Source of the DNA: UBA4416 sp963422675
GTDB taxonomy: Bacteria > Bacteroidota > Bacteroidia > B-17B0 > Aurantibacillaceae
DNA length: 64,000 nucleotides
Direction: 5' to 3'
NCBI GenBank assembly: GCA_963422675.2
Contig: CAXVYS010000016.1
Location: forward strand, 1-64,000
In this document: one piece after another, positions 25,945 through 35,049 of the stretch
Position numbering within the stretch: the stretch's first letter is position 1
Layout: every line of letters starts with the position of its first letter
Notes under the pieces: model-generated
What the model saw: the letters and a program-made list of their open reading frames with translations, nothing else
Database searches by the model: none
Told to the model about the DNA's origin: nothing
Position numbers and translations under genes: made by a program

Positions 25945-28308
25945 TTATCTGCTGCAACCGGCTTCTTTGTAATCCTGCTTGGCATTTGGATTTCCCAATA
26001 CCTGGAACGACATTCTTGGTTCACCAAACAACTGGCAATAACGTTCCGGATTTTTTTCCTTTGCTTTGTGCAAAGCTTCGTTAAATGTGCGGCTATAAAA
26101 TTTCTCAGGTAAATGAGACGCTATGGAAATATAGCTGAATAATAAGCCTTCATCAATATTTTCAATTTTTACAAAAGGTTCTAAAATATTAGAGGAGAAT
26201 TTATAATCTTTTCCGCGGGTGAAGACATAAGCCAGTTTCAAAGCATTTTGCCAGCTGGCGTCTTTAAAGTTATAGAAGCTTTTTATTTTCGCGATACAGG
26301 CTTCAATCTGAGGTTCAGCATTTTCAACAGTATCTAATGCTTCCATAATTTTAAACTGCCATTCAATATTTAATCCGTCGAGGTGTTTTTTCTCAATTTT
26401 GGATTTATATAGTGCGTCTATATCCTGTTGCATTTTGCCCTGCTGTTCTTTGGTTCCCAACGTGGTATCTAATTTAATAGAACTGAAAATGCGGTTATAA
26501 CGAATCACATCACTTGAAGGATCTAATTTTTCCAATCGCATAAGTTCTGCATAATCATCCTCATCTACAATGCTGCTGTTATTTAAATAATTGAAATACA
26601 CTTTGTTATTCATAAAGCTTGCAAACTTAGCATCATTAGGTACTTTAAGGCTATCCAGGGCATCTACCGTATATTTCTTTTTAATCACCTGCATAGCGGC
26701 ATATTCCATAATTTTATAGGCCTGCGGTATTTTATTTGCTTTAACAGCGCGGTTAAAAGATACCGCTGTAAAACGTTGCTCCTTATCTCCTGTAATATCG
26801 TAGGTTACATCCATTACAATTTGCGCAAAACGTTGCTTGGATAAAACAGGTTCCAGTTCGCTTAATAAAGCGCCATCTGCATTAATTTTTTTCACAGCTT
26901 TATCCTTCCCTAATTTTACAAGGTCAGCATACTTTCCGTCTTCCATTTCCAGTTCAAATAAATTCCATGAATCTTTGGTTTCAATGGTTGGATTTATTTT
27001 ATTGTTCTGCATACTTTGTAACACTTTGGTTACACTCTCTGCACGTTTTCTTTGAAGCTTGGCATTAGCGGTTGCATCCCCCTCAATGGATGAATAGGCA
27101 TAAATATATAAACCATCAATTACAAAATCCGGTTCGTTAAGTGCTTTAATAAACGGCTGTACATCTTCCGCTTTAAATTCCGATTTATTTTTTTCGAACG
27201 GAATGGTGAAATTTAAAATAGAACTTTCCGATCTCGGTTCAAACGGTGGTTTTAAACCTACGCTCTCCAAAGCCGGTAACAATCCAATAGGCGTATTGCT
27301 GTCCTGTTCGCCTTCTTCCAAATAGCTTCTGGTTACTGTACGGCAAACATGCCCATCCTGTACCACAATTAAATTCAATTCATAAGGGCCTGTAATTTTT
27401 TTATTGAATTTTCCCATCTCAATTTTCAACTTATTGATCTTAAGTTTCTTTTTAGATTTAGGATCGGGCTTAATTAAATTTTTAGAAAATACTTTATCTT
27501 TATACACTACCTTCTGCATTACTCCTTTACTTTGCAGGTTATTATCTACAATATTGTAATCGGCTTTGTCATATTGCGCACGCTGCACAATATCTACTGC
27601 CAAACCATCTTTTGTTTTCTTTAATAAACGTTTCAGGTCTTTTAAATTTCCGTACTCCAAATAAATCTTTCCATTTTCAACCGTTAAGCCTTGTTGCAAT
27701 AAATCGTAGTTTTTCCATTTATCACAGTTCTTACACGATTTTAAATCGGGTGCCTGTAATTTTTTAGATTTGGTATTGAACGGAACCGCTAATTCTTTTT
27801 TCTTTTTTGCTCCCGCATTAAAACTATCATATCCGCCATACACAGCCACTGCTACCAATTTCTTATTCTCTTTATCCATGGTACACGTTATCCCTATCAT
27901 CATGTACTGAGGGTTCAACAACACCGCTTTATCTTTTTTGGTATTTTCCCAACGGGTCCAAATCACTTTTGCTACCTGGGCCGTATTATAGGTATCTCTT
28001 CCCTTACTAACAGGCGCTAACATGGCAGTTTCTTCCCCTTTATTGGTGCCACCCGCTTTTACTAAATTCTTTTTTACTTTTTCAGGATCTACTTTAGCCT
28101 GACCCGATTTTGCCATTTTTTTAGAATCGATCGCCGCGGCATTAATCAATAAATCGTTTACTTCAAATGTATCTAACCCGTTTTGAAGTCTAAACTTATT
28201 GAGCTCTCTTACCAAATGGTTTGAAAGCTCATCTATATTAAAATTATCCTGTGCGTTTAAAAAAGGGGATAAAAACAGAATAGAAATGCACAACAGAAAT
28301 TGTTTCAT
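25945..28308 (-). CDS. Envelope protein with N-terminal CAP-like domain and OmpA-like domain
   Basis: I place the start at the ATG at 28308, because MKQFLLCISILFLSPFLNAQ is a clean signal peptide; an in-frame start nine codons upstream would bury it. Residues about 20-150 resemble a CAP/SCP domain (LVRELNKFRLQNGLDTFEVND, AAAIDSKKMAKSG and a later PQYMMIGIT strand). Residues about 370-450 resemble an OmpA-type peptidoglycan-binding fold (NFTIPFEKNKSEF, YIYAYSSIEGDATANAKLQRKRAESV). The remaining roughly 330 residues are helical and unassigned. The total is 787 residues. It is probably periplasmic or outer-membrane associated. The CAP call is by pattern only and is weaker than the OmpA call. Confidence 0.8.
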   Translation of the reverse strand: MKQFLLCISILFLSPFLNAQDNFNIDELSNHLVRELNKFRLQNGLDTFEVNDLLINAAAIDSKKMAKSGQAKVDPEKVKKNLVKAGGTNKGEETAMLAPVSKGRDTYNTAQVAKVIWTRWENTKKDKAVLLNPQYMMIGITCTMDKENKKLVAVAVYGGYDSFNAGAKKKKELAVPFNTKSKKLQAPDLKSCKNCDKWKNYDLLQQGLTVENGKIYLEYGNLKDLKRLLKKTKDGLAVDIVQRAQYDKADYNIVDNNLQSKGVMQKVVYKDKVFSKNLIKPDPKSKKKLKINKLKIEMGKFNKKITGPYELNLIVVQDGHVCRTVTRSYLEEGEQDSNTPIGLLPALESVGLKPPFEPRSESSILNFTIPFEKNKSEFKAEDVQPFIKALNEPDFVIDGLYIYAYSSIEGDATANAKLQRKRAESVTKVLQSMQNNKINPTIETKDSWNLFELEMEDGKYADLVKLGKDKAVKKINADGALLSELEPVLSKQRFAQIVMDVTYDITGDKEQRFTAVSFNRAVKANKIPQAYKIMEYAAMQVIKKKYTVDALDSLKVPNDAKFASFMNNKVYFNYLNNSSIVDEDDYAELMRLEKLDPSSDVIRYNRIFSSIKLDTTLGTKEQQGKMQQDIDALYKSKIEKKHLDGLNIEWQFKIMEALDTVENAEPQIEACIAKIKSFYNFKDASWQNALKLAYVFTRGKDYKFSSNILEPFVKIENIDEGLLFSYISIASHLPEKFYSRTFNEALHKAKEKNPERYCQLFGEPRMSFQVLGNPNAKQDYKEAGCSR

Positions 28309-28523
28309 AAGCACGGTTTTTGCGAGTTTTAACAAATATTATAAAAAAGCACGTATTTGTTGTCTTGAATAGTTCACAAACTATTAACAAAAGCCTATGA
28401 AATCGCTTTTTATTGCTACAATTCTTCAAAAAATCTACTGAATTGAAATACGTAATACCTGTTAAAAAAATAAATGCATTTTTAAGACCTTACTTAGTAT
28501 ATTCGTGTGTTATATAGATACCT

Positions 28524-30005
28524 ATGAAAAAAATATTAATAGCTAACCGTGGAGAAATAGCCCTGCGTATCATGCGCAGCGCAAAGGAAATGGGAATACA
28601 AACTGTAGCCATATATAGTGAAGCAGATAGAAATGCCCCTTTTGTACGTTACGCAGATGAAGCCATATGTGTTGGCCCGCCACCAAGTTCTCAATCCTAT
28701 TTACAAGGCGATAAAATCATTGCCATTTGTAAAGAACTGGGAGTAGATGGGATACATCCCGGATACGGCTTTCTATCAGAGAATGCTGATTTTGTTAGAA
28801 AAGTAGTGAAAGCAGGAATCACTTTTATTGGGCCCAGCGCTGAAGCCATGGATTTAATGGGAGATAAATTAAGTGCGAAAGCTACTGCTAAAAAATACAA
28901 TGTACCGATGATACCGGGCTCCGAAGGAGCTATCAGCGATTTAGCGGAAGCTACTCTACTGGCTAAAGAAATTGGGTTTCCTTTATTAATCAAAGCCTCT
29001 GCAGGTGGTGGTGGAAAAGGAATGCGCTTAGTGGAAAAAGAAAGTGAAGTGGAAGAACAAATGAAACTGGCTATTAGTGAAGCGATTTCAGCTTTTGGTA
29101 ATGGAGCCGTATTTATTGAACGTTATGCTTCCGGCCCACGCCATATTGAAATTCAGTTACTGGCAGATAACCATGGCAATTGCGTTTATTTGTTTGAACG
29201 TGAATGTAGCATTCAACGCCGTCACCAAAAATTAATTGAAGAAGCCCCTTCCTCTATCCTTACACCCGAATTAAGAAAAGCTATGGGCGAATGCGCGGTA
29301 AACGTCGCAAAAGCCTGCAACTATAGCGGCGCGGGAACTGTAGAGTTTTTATTGGATGATCAATCCAATTTTTATTTCCTTGAAATGAATACACGTTTGC
29401 AGGTGGAACATCCTGTATCGGAATTAATAACAGGACTCGACCTTGTGAAAGAACAGATTAAAGTAGCACGTGGCGAAAAATTATCTTTTACACAGGACGA
29501 CTTAAAAATAAACGGACACTCTATTGAAGTACGTGTATGTGCAGAAGATCCTGCCAATAACTTTTTACCGGATATTGGTACATTAAAAACATACCGCATC
29601 CCTACAGGCCCCGGAGTACGGGTAGATGATTCGTTTGAAGAAGGAATGGACATTCCTATTTTTTATGATCCGATGATTGCCAAATTAATTGTGCATGGAA
29701 AAGACAGAACAGAAGCTATTGAAAAAATGCTTCGTGCTATTAGCGATTATGAAATTACAGGTGTAGAAACCACGTTAAATTTTTGTGCTTTTGTTTTAAA
29801 ACATGAAGCATTTGTAAGTGGAAAATTTGATACAGGATTTATTCCGAAATACTTTAAACCTGAGATGTTAAATAAATCTAATTCTGCTGAAGAAGAAGTG
29901 GCGGCGATATTTGGAGCATACGTTGCATCGTCTGCTAAATCAGTAAAACAACATTTGGAGCCAAATTTGCAAAGTAAATCGAAGTGGCGATTAAACCGAG
30001 TATAG
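28524..30005 (+). CDS. accC: Biotin carboxylase (acetyl-CoA carboxylase subunit A type)
   Basis: 493 residues. An N-terminal pre-ATP-grasp domain (MKKILIANRGEIALRIMRSAKE) and ATP-grasp domain (KASAGGGGKGMRLVEKE, ERECSIQRRHQKLIEE, FLEMNTRLQVEHPVSE) lead to a C-terminal biotin-carboxylase domain (GHSIEVRVCAEDPANNFLP). It carboxylates biotin on a carrier protein using ATP and bicarbonate. Typical AccC is about 445-450 residues; the last 45 here are an extra tail (AEEEVAAIFGAYVASSA...). No accB lies beside it, so it could serve acetyl-CoA, propionyl-CoA or another acyl-CoA carboxylase. Followed by a terminator hairpin. Confidence 0.92.
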   Translation: MKKILIANRGEIALRIMRSAKEMGIQTVAIYSEADRNAPFVRYADEAICVGPPPSSQSYLQGDKIIAICKELGVDGIHPGYGFLSENADFVRKVVKAGITFIGPSAEAMDLMGDKLSAKATAKKYNVPMIPGSEGAISDLAEATLLAKEIGFPLLIKASAGGGGKGMRLVEKESEVEEQMKLAISEAISAFGNGAVFIERYASGPRHIEIQLLADNHGNCVYLFERECSIQRRHQKLIEEAPSSILTPELRKAMGECAVNVAKACNYSGAGTVEFLLDDQSNFYFLEMNTRLQVEHPVSELITGLDLVKEQIKVARGEKLSFTQDDLKINGHSIEVRVCAEDPANNFLPDIGTLKTYRIPTGPGVRVDDSFEEGMDIPIFYDPMIAKLIVHGKDRTEAIEKMLRAISDYEITGVETTLNFCAFVLKHEAFVSGKFDTGFIPKYFKPEMLNKSNSAEEEVAAIFGAYVASSAKSVKQHLEPNLQSKSKWRLNRV

Positions 30006-30008
30006 TTT

Positions 30009-30035
30009 AAAGGTAACCCAAGGGTTACCTTTTTC
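30009..30035 (+). terminator. Rho-independent terminator after the biotin carboxylase gene
   Basis: An inverted repeat AAAGGTAACCC / GGGTTACCTTT with a very short centre, followed by TTT before C, begins four bases after the stop at 30005. The stem is 9-11 base pairs, and the position directly behind the gene fits a terminator. Confidence 0.8.
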
Positions 30036-30055
30036 GTTTAAGGAATAAAGTATAA

Positions 30056-30727
30056 ATGAAGCATATGCTTTTATATAAGATTAAATATAACTTTCGTGGA
30101 GAGCGAAAATTATATTTATCTGTATTCACCACCACTCTGCTTCTACTCTTTTCTCTTACAGGTAGTTCTCAATCGCAGGACGAAGCGATAGTACCCACCG
30201 ATAAACCCAAAGTTCAATACCGGGTTTGGGCCGAAATATATCATGGTGATACAATTCCTTCCATCCGTTTTCAGGATGTGTATGTGTATGCTGATTATCT
30301 CTACAAAAACAAAAAGCAGTACGAAGCCTGGACACGTACCAAATACAATGTCAAAAAAGTATATCCCTATGCTATTCTTGCTGCCGCTAAGCTCAAAGAG
30401 TACAATACTATTTTGGAAAAAATGCCTAACGAAAAAATGAAAAAGGCTTATCTCAAAGTAATTGAAAAACAACTTAAGGATGAATTTGAAGAGCCGATGA
30501 AAAACCTTACCATTACACAGGGCCGCATTCTATTAAAACTCATTGACAGGGAAACAGGAAATACAAGCTATGAGTTAGTAAAAGACTTAAGGGGAAATTT
30601 CCAGGCCTTTATGTGGCAAAGTCTTGCAAGAATCTTTGGTAGCAACATGAAATCAGAATACGATCCGGAAGGAGAAGATATTATGATTGAACGTGCCATT
30701 AAACTGATCGAAGCAGGACAGTTTTAA
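30056..30727 (+). CDS. DUF4294 domain protein
   Basis: 223 residues with an N-terminal hydrophobic segment (about residues 19-38, KLYLSVFTTTLLLLFSLTG) that looks like a signal peptide or anchor, preceded by an unusually long basic leader. The mature part carries the DUF4294 pattern: HGDTIPSIRFQDVYVY, then KKVYPYAILAAAKLKEYN, then a conserved GRILLKLIDRETGNTSYELVKDLRG and FWQ/MWQ block. The family is restricted largely to Bacteroidota and has no known function. It is followed after 110 bases by the M28 peptidase gene on the same strand. Confidence 0.85.
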   Translation: MKHMLLYKIKYNFRGERKLYLSVFTTTLLLLFSLTGSSQSQDEAIVPTDKPKVQYRVWAEIYHGDTIPSIRFQDVYVYADYLYKNKKQYEAWTRTKYNVKKVYPYAILAAAKLKEYNTILEKMPNEKMKKAYLKVIEKQLKDEFEEPMKNLTITQGRILLKLIDRETGNTSYELVKDLRGNFQAFMWQSLARIFGSNMKSEYDPEGEDIMIERAIKLIEAGQF

Positions 30728-30837
30728 GTTTTCTTCCGTTAAAAATAAACCCTTCTTTACTCCTGTATCATCATTCGGGGAGGTATGCCGTTTAAACTAA
30801 AAACCGTACTTTTAAACTCATAACCAACTCTCCTGGT

Positions 30838-32217
30838 ATGAGCAAATTCTATATTTTACTTAGTGTATTTTTAACCACCCTTCTGTCTGCTCAGTCTCCT
30901 AAAGAAGACAGTATTTCGTTACGACAGATCTTTGATTATTACTTAACCGAAAGTCATTGCTATAAAAATTTAGAGTATTTATCTACAAAAATCGGTGGGC
31001 GTTTAAGTGGTTCGCCCAAAGCAGCAGAAGCTGTGGCCTGGGCAAAAAAAGCGATGTACGAAGCCGGAGCCGATACGGTTTATCTTCAGCCATGTATCGT
31101 TCCTCATTGGGTACGGGGCGAAAAAGAAACCTGTTCTTCTTTCAATACAAAAACAAAACAAAAAACAGCTTATTCCATTTGTGCCTTGGGTGGCTCAGTG
31201 GCTACGCCAAAAACCGGGCTGTATACAGAAGTTATAGAAGTAACCAGTTTTGAACAGCTTGATCAATTAGGGGAAGCAAACATTAAAGGCAAAATTGTGT
31301 TTTACAATGTCTTCTTCGACCACCGGCATCTACAAACCGGCAACTGCTATGGAGAAACCGTTAAGTTTCGTTGGGCAGGCCCCAGTAAGGCGGCAAAATA
31401 TGGGGCAGTAGCCACTATTGTGCGAAGCATGAGTTCCATTGATAATGATTTTCCTCATACAGGAGCAATGGGTTATGATACAAGTGTATGTAAAACAAAA
31501 ATTCCCTGTTGTGCTATTAGCTATACAGGTGCTGATAAATTAGCCAAAGCATTAAAAGAAAATGTCAAATTAAAAATCAGCTTAAAAATGAGCTGCCGGA
31601 AATTACCTGATGAACTTTCCTATAATGTAGTGGGCGAACTAAAAGGATCACAAAAACCGGGTGAAATTATTTTAGCGGGCGGTCATTTGGATTCGTGGGA
31701 TCTTGGACAAGGGACGCATGATGATGGCGCAGGCGTTGTGCAAAGCATTGAAGTGTTGGCAATGTATAAAAAGCAAGGTATTAAACCGTTACACACCATT
31801 AGAGCGGTTGCTTTTATGAACGAGGAAAACGGGGGTGCCGGAGGAAGAGCTTATTTTGAAGACACTCAAAAAAATAAATTAAAACACATAGCTGCTTTAG
31901 AAAGTGATGCCGGGGGGTTTTCTCCTCGAGGTATTGGTGCAGATACCACCCTGGGCCTTTATAAAAAACTAAGCGGTTTAAAAAACCTGCTCGATCCTTA
32001 TTTTCTGCAATACATTAGCCCCGGCGGTGGCGGTATGGATATTTCCCCTTTAAAACAAATTGGAGTGCCTTTAATAGGCTTTGAACCGGATGGACAGAAA
32101 TATTTTGATTACCATCATACAGCAGATGATACCTTTGACAAAGTAAATAAACGGGAACTGGAATTAAGTGCCGGAGTCATCGGATCTATTATTTACCTGA
32201 TAGACAGACACAACTAA
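30838..32217 (+). CDS. Secreted M28-family zinc peptidase
   Basis: 459 residues with a short signal peptide (MSKFYILLSVFLTTLLSAQ). The zinc site of M28 aminopeptidases/carboxypeptidases is complete: His and Asp in GGHLDSWDLG, Asp in GTHDDGAGVVQ, the Glu pair in AFMNEENGG, Asp in ALESDAGG and His in YHHTADDTFDKV. A PA-like insertion (about residues 120-230, with INIKGKIVFYNV-type sequence) precedes the metal domain, as in plasma glutamate carboxypeptidase relatives. It is expected to trim peptides in the periplasm or outside the cell. Cys-rich pairs (LQPCIVPHW, GNCYGE, KIPCC) suggest disulfides. Confidence 0.92.
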   Translation: MSKFYILLSVFLTTLLSAQSPKEDSISLRQIFDYYLTESHCYKNLEYLSTKIGGRLSGSPKAAEAVAWAKKAMYEAGADTVYLQPCIVPHWVRGEKETCSSFNTKTKQKTAYSICALGGSVATPKTGLYTEVIEVTSFEQLDQLGEANIKGKIVFYNVFFDHRHLQTGNCYGETVKFRWAGPSKAAKYGAVATIVRSMSSIDNDFPHTGAMGYDTSVCKTKIPCCAISYTGADKLAKALKENVKLKISLKMSCRKLPDELSYNVVGELKGSQKPGEIILAGGHLDSWDLGQGTHDDGAGVVQSIEVLAMYKKQGIKPLHTIRAVAFMNEENGGAGGRAYFEDTQKNKLKHIAALESDAGGFSPRGIGADTTLGLYKKLSGLKNLLDPYFLQYISPGGGGMDISPLKQIGVPLIGFEPDGQKYFDYHHTADDTFDKVNKRELELSAGVIGSIIYLIDRHN

Positions 32218-32251
32218 CAGGCATATGCCACATAGAACTAAATGATCTGAA

Positions 32252-32500
32252 ATGAAACTAAATCAAAAAAAACTGAGCTATGTTGTTATCTTTTTTGCCA
32301 TAGCCTTTACACTACTCTGTGCCTTTAAAATAAAAGACCTTAAATTTAATTACGATTTCGAAGCCTTTTTTCCCAATGAAGACAGTGAATTGGAGGTATA
32401 TCATACGCACCGCGACCGCTTTGAATGGGACAATGAGTTTGTATTATTAGGCTTAGAAAACAAAAAAGGGATTTTCAAAAAAGAGTTTCTTCAAAAGTAG
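32252..32500 (+). CDS. MMPL/RND transporter, N-terminal fragment (frameshifted)
   Basis: 82 codons encoding the first membrane helix (KLSYVVIFFAIAFTLLCAFKI) and the start of the first periplasmic domain (FNYDFEAFFPNEDSELEVY), the usual beginning of an MMPL-family RND protein. The frame stops at 32498-32500 directly after a run of four A (32493-32496). One more A would continue QKVESLSTDLKSIRYIDKV into the large downstream frame. It is therefore the 5' part of one gene of about 753 codons, either truly frameshifted or carrying a sequencing error. The ATG follows the M28 gene by 34 bases. Confidence 0.8.
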   Translation: MKLNQKKLSYVVIFFAIAFTLLCAFKIKDLKFNYDFEAFFPNEDSELEVYHTHRDRFEWDNEFVLLGLENKKGIFKKEFLQK

Positions 32501-32571
32501 AATCTCTGTCAACCGATTTAAAATCTATCCGGTACATTGATAAAGTTATTTCTCCTACTACTATTAAAAAT

Positions 32572-34512
32572 GTGTCTTTAAGCGGCCTGGCACCTGTTCA
32601 AAAACGGTTACTACATATTGAAGATGAAAGCCTTTATAAGGAAGATAGCATCAACATTTATAATACTCCTGAACTCATCGGTTCTTTTTTTCCTAATGAT
32701 GCCAAATCTATTTCCATATTTATAAAAACAGAACAGGGTTTAAGTAAACAAAAATGCGATAGCCTTGCGCGTAACATTGAAGCGGCTTTCAAAAAATACC
32801 ATTTCGATGAGATCCACTTTGTAGGCCGTATCGTTGCCCAATCCGTATACCTCGAAAATCTGCAAAAAGAGTTTGTGTATTTCTTAGGAATTTCCTTTGT
32901 GTTGATCGTGCTCTTTTTATGGCTTTCCTTCCGTTCAACTTATGGTGTAGTAGTGCCTATTACCATTGTAATTGTTTCTATATTCTGGACATTAGGTATC
33001 ATGTCTATGATTGGTCAGCCATTGGATATTATGACGGTGATGCTCCCTGTTATGATTTTTATTGCGGGAATGAGCGATGTCGTCCATTTCTTTTCCAAAT
33101 ATTTTGAAGAAGTGAGTAAAGGAACAGAGAAAGATAAAATATTTCCATTGATCCTTAAAGAAGTAGGTTTCCCAACGTTTTTAACCTTAATTACCACAGC
33201 CGTAGGGTTTCTATCTCTGTTATTCTCAAGCATTACCCCTATCAGGGATTTCGGGATTTATACCACAGTAGGGATTATTATCGCCTTTATCCTAACGTAC
33301 ACCCTACTACCTGCACTACTATATTTTTTTACACCAAAAAAATTGGTGGAAGTACACGGGCACGATAACAGAACGTACAATGTTATGCGTAAAATATTAT
33401 TCTGGATCTTTCGAAGTCAAAAAACTATTATCGTGAGTACCATTGTGGTGATTATCCTTTCTATTATTGGCGTATACCAAATTAAGGTTAATAATATTTT
33501 GCTGGAAGACTTATCAGATAAAGTAAAAATAAAACAGGACTTTATGTTTTTTGATAAGCATTATAGTGGTGTGCGACCATTGGAATTAGCCATTGAAATA
33601 AAAAATAAACAAAAAACCGTTTGGGACTATGATGTGATGTTGCAATTAAATTCCATTGACGAATACCTTAAAAAAGAATACCATGCCGGCTTTATGTATT
33701 CGCCGGCTATGCTGAGTAAAGCCATTAATAAGGCGTTGAACGATTTACCCGCAGGCAGTGATAGCTTCCCCGGTAAAGAAGATTATGAGGAAGTTAAGAA
33801 ACAACTCATTAGCAACAAAAAAAATAAAGACCTTAAACGGATCATTACTCCTGATGGCCGTTATGCGCGTATTAATGGGAAGATGAGCGATGTAGGAAGT
33901 ATCGTTGTAAACGAGCAAAATATAAAATTTAAGGAATTCATTAAAACACATATCAATCAAAACGATATAGATATAAAAATTACCGGGGCAGCCCATTTAA
34001 TTGACCGAAACAATGAATACATGGTAACGAATATGACGCAGGGATTTTTGTTCTCTATTGTTGTGATTGCACTTTTAACATACATGCTTCACAAAAGCTG
34101 GCGTATGGTAATTGTATTTATACTTCCTAACGTGATACCTTTGTTAATCATTGCAGGTATTATGGGTTATGCCGGTATCGAATTAAAAGCGGCCACTTCC
34201 CTGGTATTTAGTATTGCTTTTGGTGTAGCCACCGATGATACCATTCACTTTATATCGAGGCTTAAGATTGAACTGGGTTATGGAAAATCTTTAATATATG
34301 CTTTTAAACGCACCTATTTTGAAACCGGAAAACCAATTTTACTCACTACCTTTATTTTAATGGGTGGCTTTATGAGCTTAATGATCAGTAATTTTCAAAG
34401 TACGTTTTATTTTGGCTTTCTAATTTGTATTACCATTATTATTGCAGTAATGGCTGATATATTTTTATTGCCCGTATTATTATTCTGGATCCTTGGTAAA
34501 AAAAAGAAATAA
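32572..34512 (+). CDS. MMPL/RND-superfamily transporter, main part (frameshifted)
   Basis: The frame is open from about 32494; the GTG at 32572 is only the first possible start in it and not the real one, because the first helix and domain start lie in the piece at 32252-32500. It encodes two RND-type membrane bundles (about residues 100-245 and 480-640). Both contain SSD-like helices with conserved polar residues: GMSDVVHFFSKYF and GVATDDTIHFISRLK. A periplasmic domain lies between them. Such two-bundle proteins export lipids or hydrophobic compounds by proton motive force. The substrate is unknown. A GNAT gene follows 18 bases downstream, in likely the same transcript. Confidence 0.9.
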   Translation: MSLSGLAPVQKRLLHIEDESLYKEDSINIYNTPELIGSFFPNDAKSISIFIKTEQGLSKQKCDSLARNIEAAFKKYHFDEIHFVGRIVAQSVYLENLQKEFVYFLGISFVLIVLFLWLSFRSTYGVVVPITIVIVSIFWTLGIMSMIGQPLDIMTVMLPVMIFIAGMSDVVHFFSKYFEEVSKGTEKDKIFPLILKEVGFPTFLTLITTAVGFLSLLFSSITPIRDFGIYTTVGIIIAFILTYTLLPALLYFFTPKKLVEVHGHDNRTYNVMRKILFWIFRSQKTIIVSTIVVIILSIIGVYQIKVNNILLEDLSDKVKIKQDFMFFDKHYSGVRPLELAIEIKNKQKTVWDYDVMLQLNSIDEYLKKEYHAGFMYSPAMLSKAINKALNDLPAGSDSFPGKEDYEEVKKQLISNKKNKDLKRIITPDGRYARINGKMSDVGSIVVNEQNIKFKEFIKTHINQNDIDIKITGAAHLIDRNNEYMVTNMTQGFLFSIVVIALLTYMLHKSWRMVIVFILPNVIPLLIIAGIMGYAGIELKAATSLVFSIAFGVATDDTIHFISRLKIELGYGKSLIYAFKRTYFETGKPILLTTFILMGGFMSLMISNFQSTFYFGFLICITIIIAVMADIFLLPVLLFWILGKKKK

Positions 34513-34530
34513 AATTAATACCTTAATAAC

Positions 34531-35037
34531 ATGGAAATACTATTAAGACCCTGGCATATAGACGACCTAAACGATCTGGTAGCAATGGCAAATAATAAAA
34601 ATATTGCGCAGTATATGGCCGACGTATTTCCGCATCCTTATACCGAAGAAAGAGGGAAAGCTTTTATTGAATTTGCGAACTCCACAAAACCGCAAAGTAT
34701 TTTTGCCATTACGGTTGAGGGTAAACCTGTTGGTAGTGTAGGACTTCACCCACTGACAGATATTTTAAGAAAAAATTCAGAGATAGGCTATTGGCTTGCT
34801 GAAAACCATTGGGGTAAAGGCATTATGACCAAAGCTATTAAACAAATAGTGGAATATGGTTTTGCCAATATGGATGTCGTAAGAATTTTTGCAAGGATTT
34901 ACGGCACAAATATCCCTTCACAAAAAGTAATTGAAAAAGTGGGCTTTAAACTGGAAGGAAAATTCGAAAAAACAATATACAAGAACGGCGAATTTTTAGA
35001 TGAATTGATTTACGCGGTTAGAAAACAGACGATCTAG
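34531..35037 (+). CDS. GNAT N-acetyltransferase, RimJ/RimL type
   Basis: 168 residues with a typical GNAT fold: N-terminal LRPWHIDDLNDLVAMANN, a central strand IFAITVEGKPVGSVGLHP, the acetyl-CoA loop region EIGYWLAENHWGKGIMTKAI and the C-terminal KVIEKVGFKLEGKFEK. The RimJ/RimL subgroup includes ribosomal-protein N-terminal acetyltransferases and antibiotic- or toxin-modifying enzymes, so the acceptor is not known. It follows the MMPL gene closely and precedes pfkA by 12 bases, suggesting cotranscription. Confidence 0.92.
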   Translation: MEILLRPWHIDDLNDLVAMANNKNIAQYMADVFPHPYTEERGKAFIEFANSTKPQSIFAITVEGKPVGSVGLHPLTDILRKNSEIGYWLAENHWGKGIMTKAIKQIVEYGFANMDVVRIFARIYGTNIPSQKVIEKVGFKLEGKFEKTIYKNGEFLDELIYAVRKQTI

Positions 35038-35049
35038 AAAAAATTATAT

